Shown: one piece after another, positions 21,122 to 21,214 of the stretch
Position numbering within the stretch: position 1 is the first letter of the stretch
Layout of the letters: every line of letters begins with the position of its first letter
Source of the DNA: an uncultured Ruminiclostridium sp.
GTDB taxonomy: Bacteria > Bacillota > Clostridia > Oscillospirales > Ruminococcaceae
Length of the DNA stretch: 21,214 nucleotides
NCBI GenBank assembly: GCA_910585505.1
Contig: CAJUFF010000035.1
Span: 1 to 21,214 of the forward strand
Direction of reading: 5' to 3'
Notes under the pieces: generated by a model
What the model was told of the DNA's origin: nothing
What the model saw: only the letters and a program-made list of their open reading frames with translations
Database searches by the model: none
Program-made: the position numbers and the translations under genes

Positions 21122-21214
21122 GCTTGTGTGAAAATCTTTTGTCATCATTTTGAGACGGTTCTAATACTAATAACCATTTAAAAACACGATAAAATCCAAT
21201 CTCTACCAGTAATA

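Overview
The window looks like a chromosomal stretch of a low-GC Gram-positive anaerobe of the Clostridia, most likely a gut member of the Ruminococcaceae/Oscillospiraceae type. This is inferred from strong AGGAGG-type ribosome sites, frequent TTG starts, Firmicutes-typical genes (YjfB-like protein, YcxB-like protein, DUF4358 lipoprotein, SpeG/BltD-like acetyltransferase) and gut-type functions (choloylglycine hydrolase, GH26 mannanase, CE2-like esterase). No rRNA, tRNA, CRISPR array or intact transposase was seen. Species cannot be assigned.

Layout: (1) 1-549 has no credible gene and is packed with inverted repeats. (2) 550-4483, minus strand, reads as one operon: histidine phosphatase, tex, a YcxB-like membrane protein and queH. 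(3) An XRE regulator (4714-5382, plus) converges on a minus-strand operon 5424-8383: acetyltransferase, bile-salt-hydrolase-like enzyme, polysaccharide flippase. A 170-bp MITE-like element separates that operon from tadA (8604-9056). (4) 9321-11102 is a GC-rich UvrA-paralogue gene destroyed by frameshifts, internal deletions and a nonsense codon; its upstream region resembles an attenuator leader. (5) 11293-13822, minus: a degenerate VWA protein, an unrecognised protein and an SGNH/CE2-like lipoprotein. (6) 14073-17948, plus: thrS, a YjfB-like gene, a GH26 glycosidase and a DUF4358 lipoprotein. (7) 17949-19146: a 20-bp perfect hairpin flanked by two copies of an 11-bp palindrome, a TetR gene with a palindromic operator at its promoter, a composite hairpin, and the second MITE copy. 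(8) A flavodoxin-like gene and gap (GAPDH) with its own promoter and a strong terminator.

How the genes work together: most are housekeeping (translation: thrS, tadA, queH; glycolysis: gap; RNA metabolism: tex). The accessory part suits a gut commensal: bile-acid deconjugation, polyamine acetylation, surface-polysaccharide export, and mannan and acetylated-glycan degradation. The points most worth a second look are the two MITE copies with 4-bp target duplications, the structured non-coding left edge, the VWA protein that has lost its metal site beside an unrecognised partner, the paired palindromes around the hairpin upstream of tetR, and the decayed UvrA paralogue with its leader. I did not find a clear-cut new multi-gene defence or biosynthetic system.
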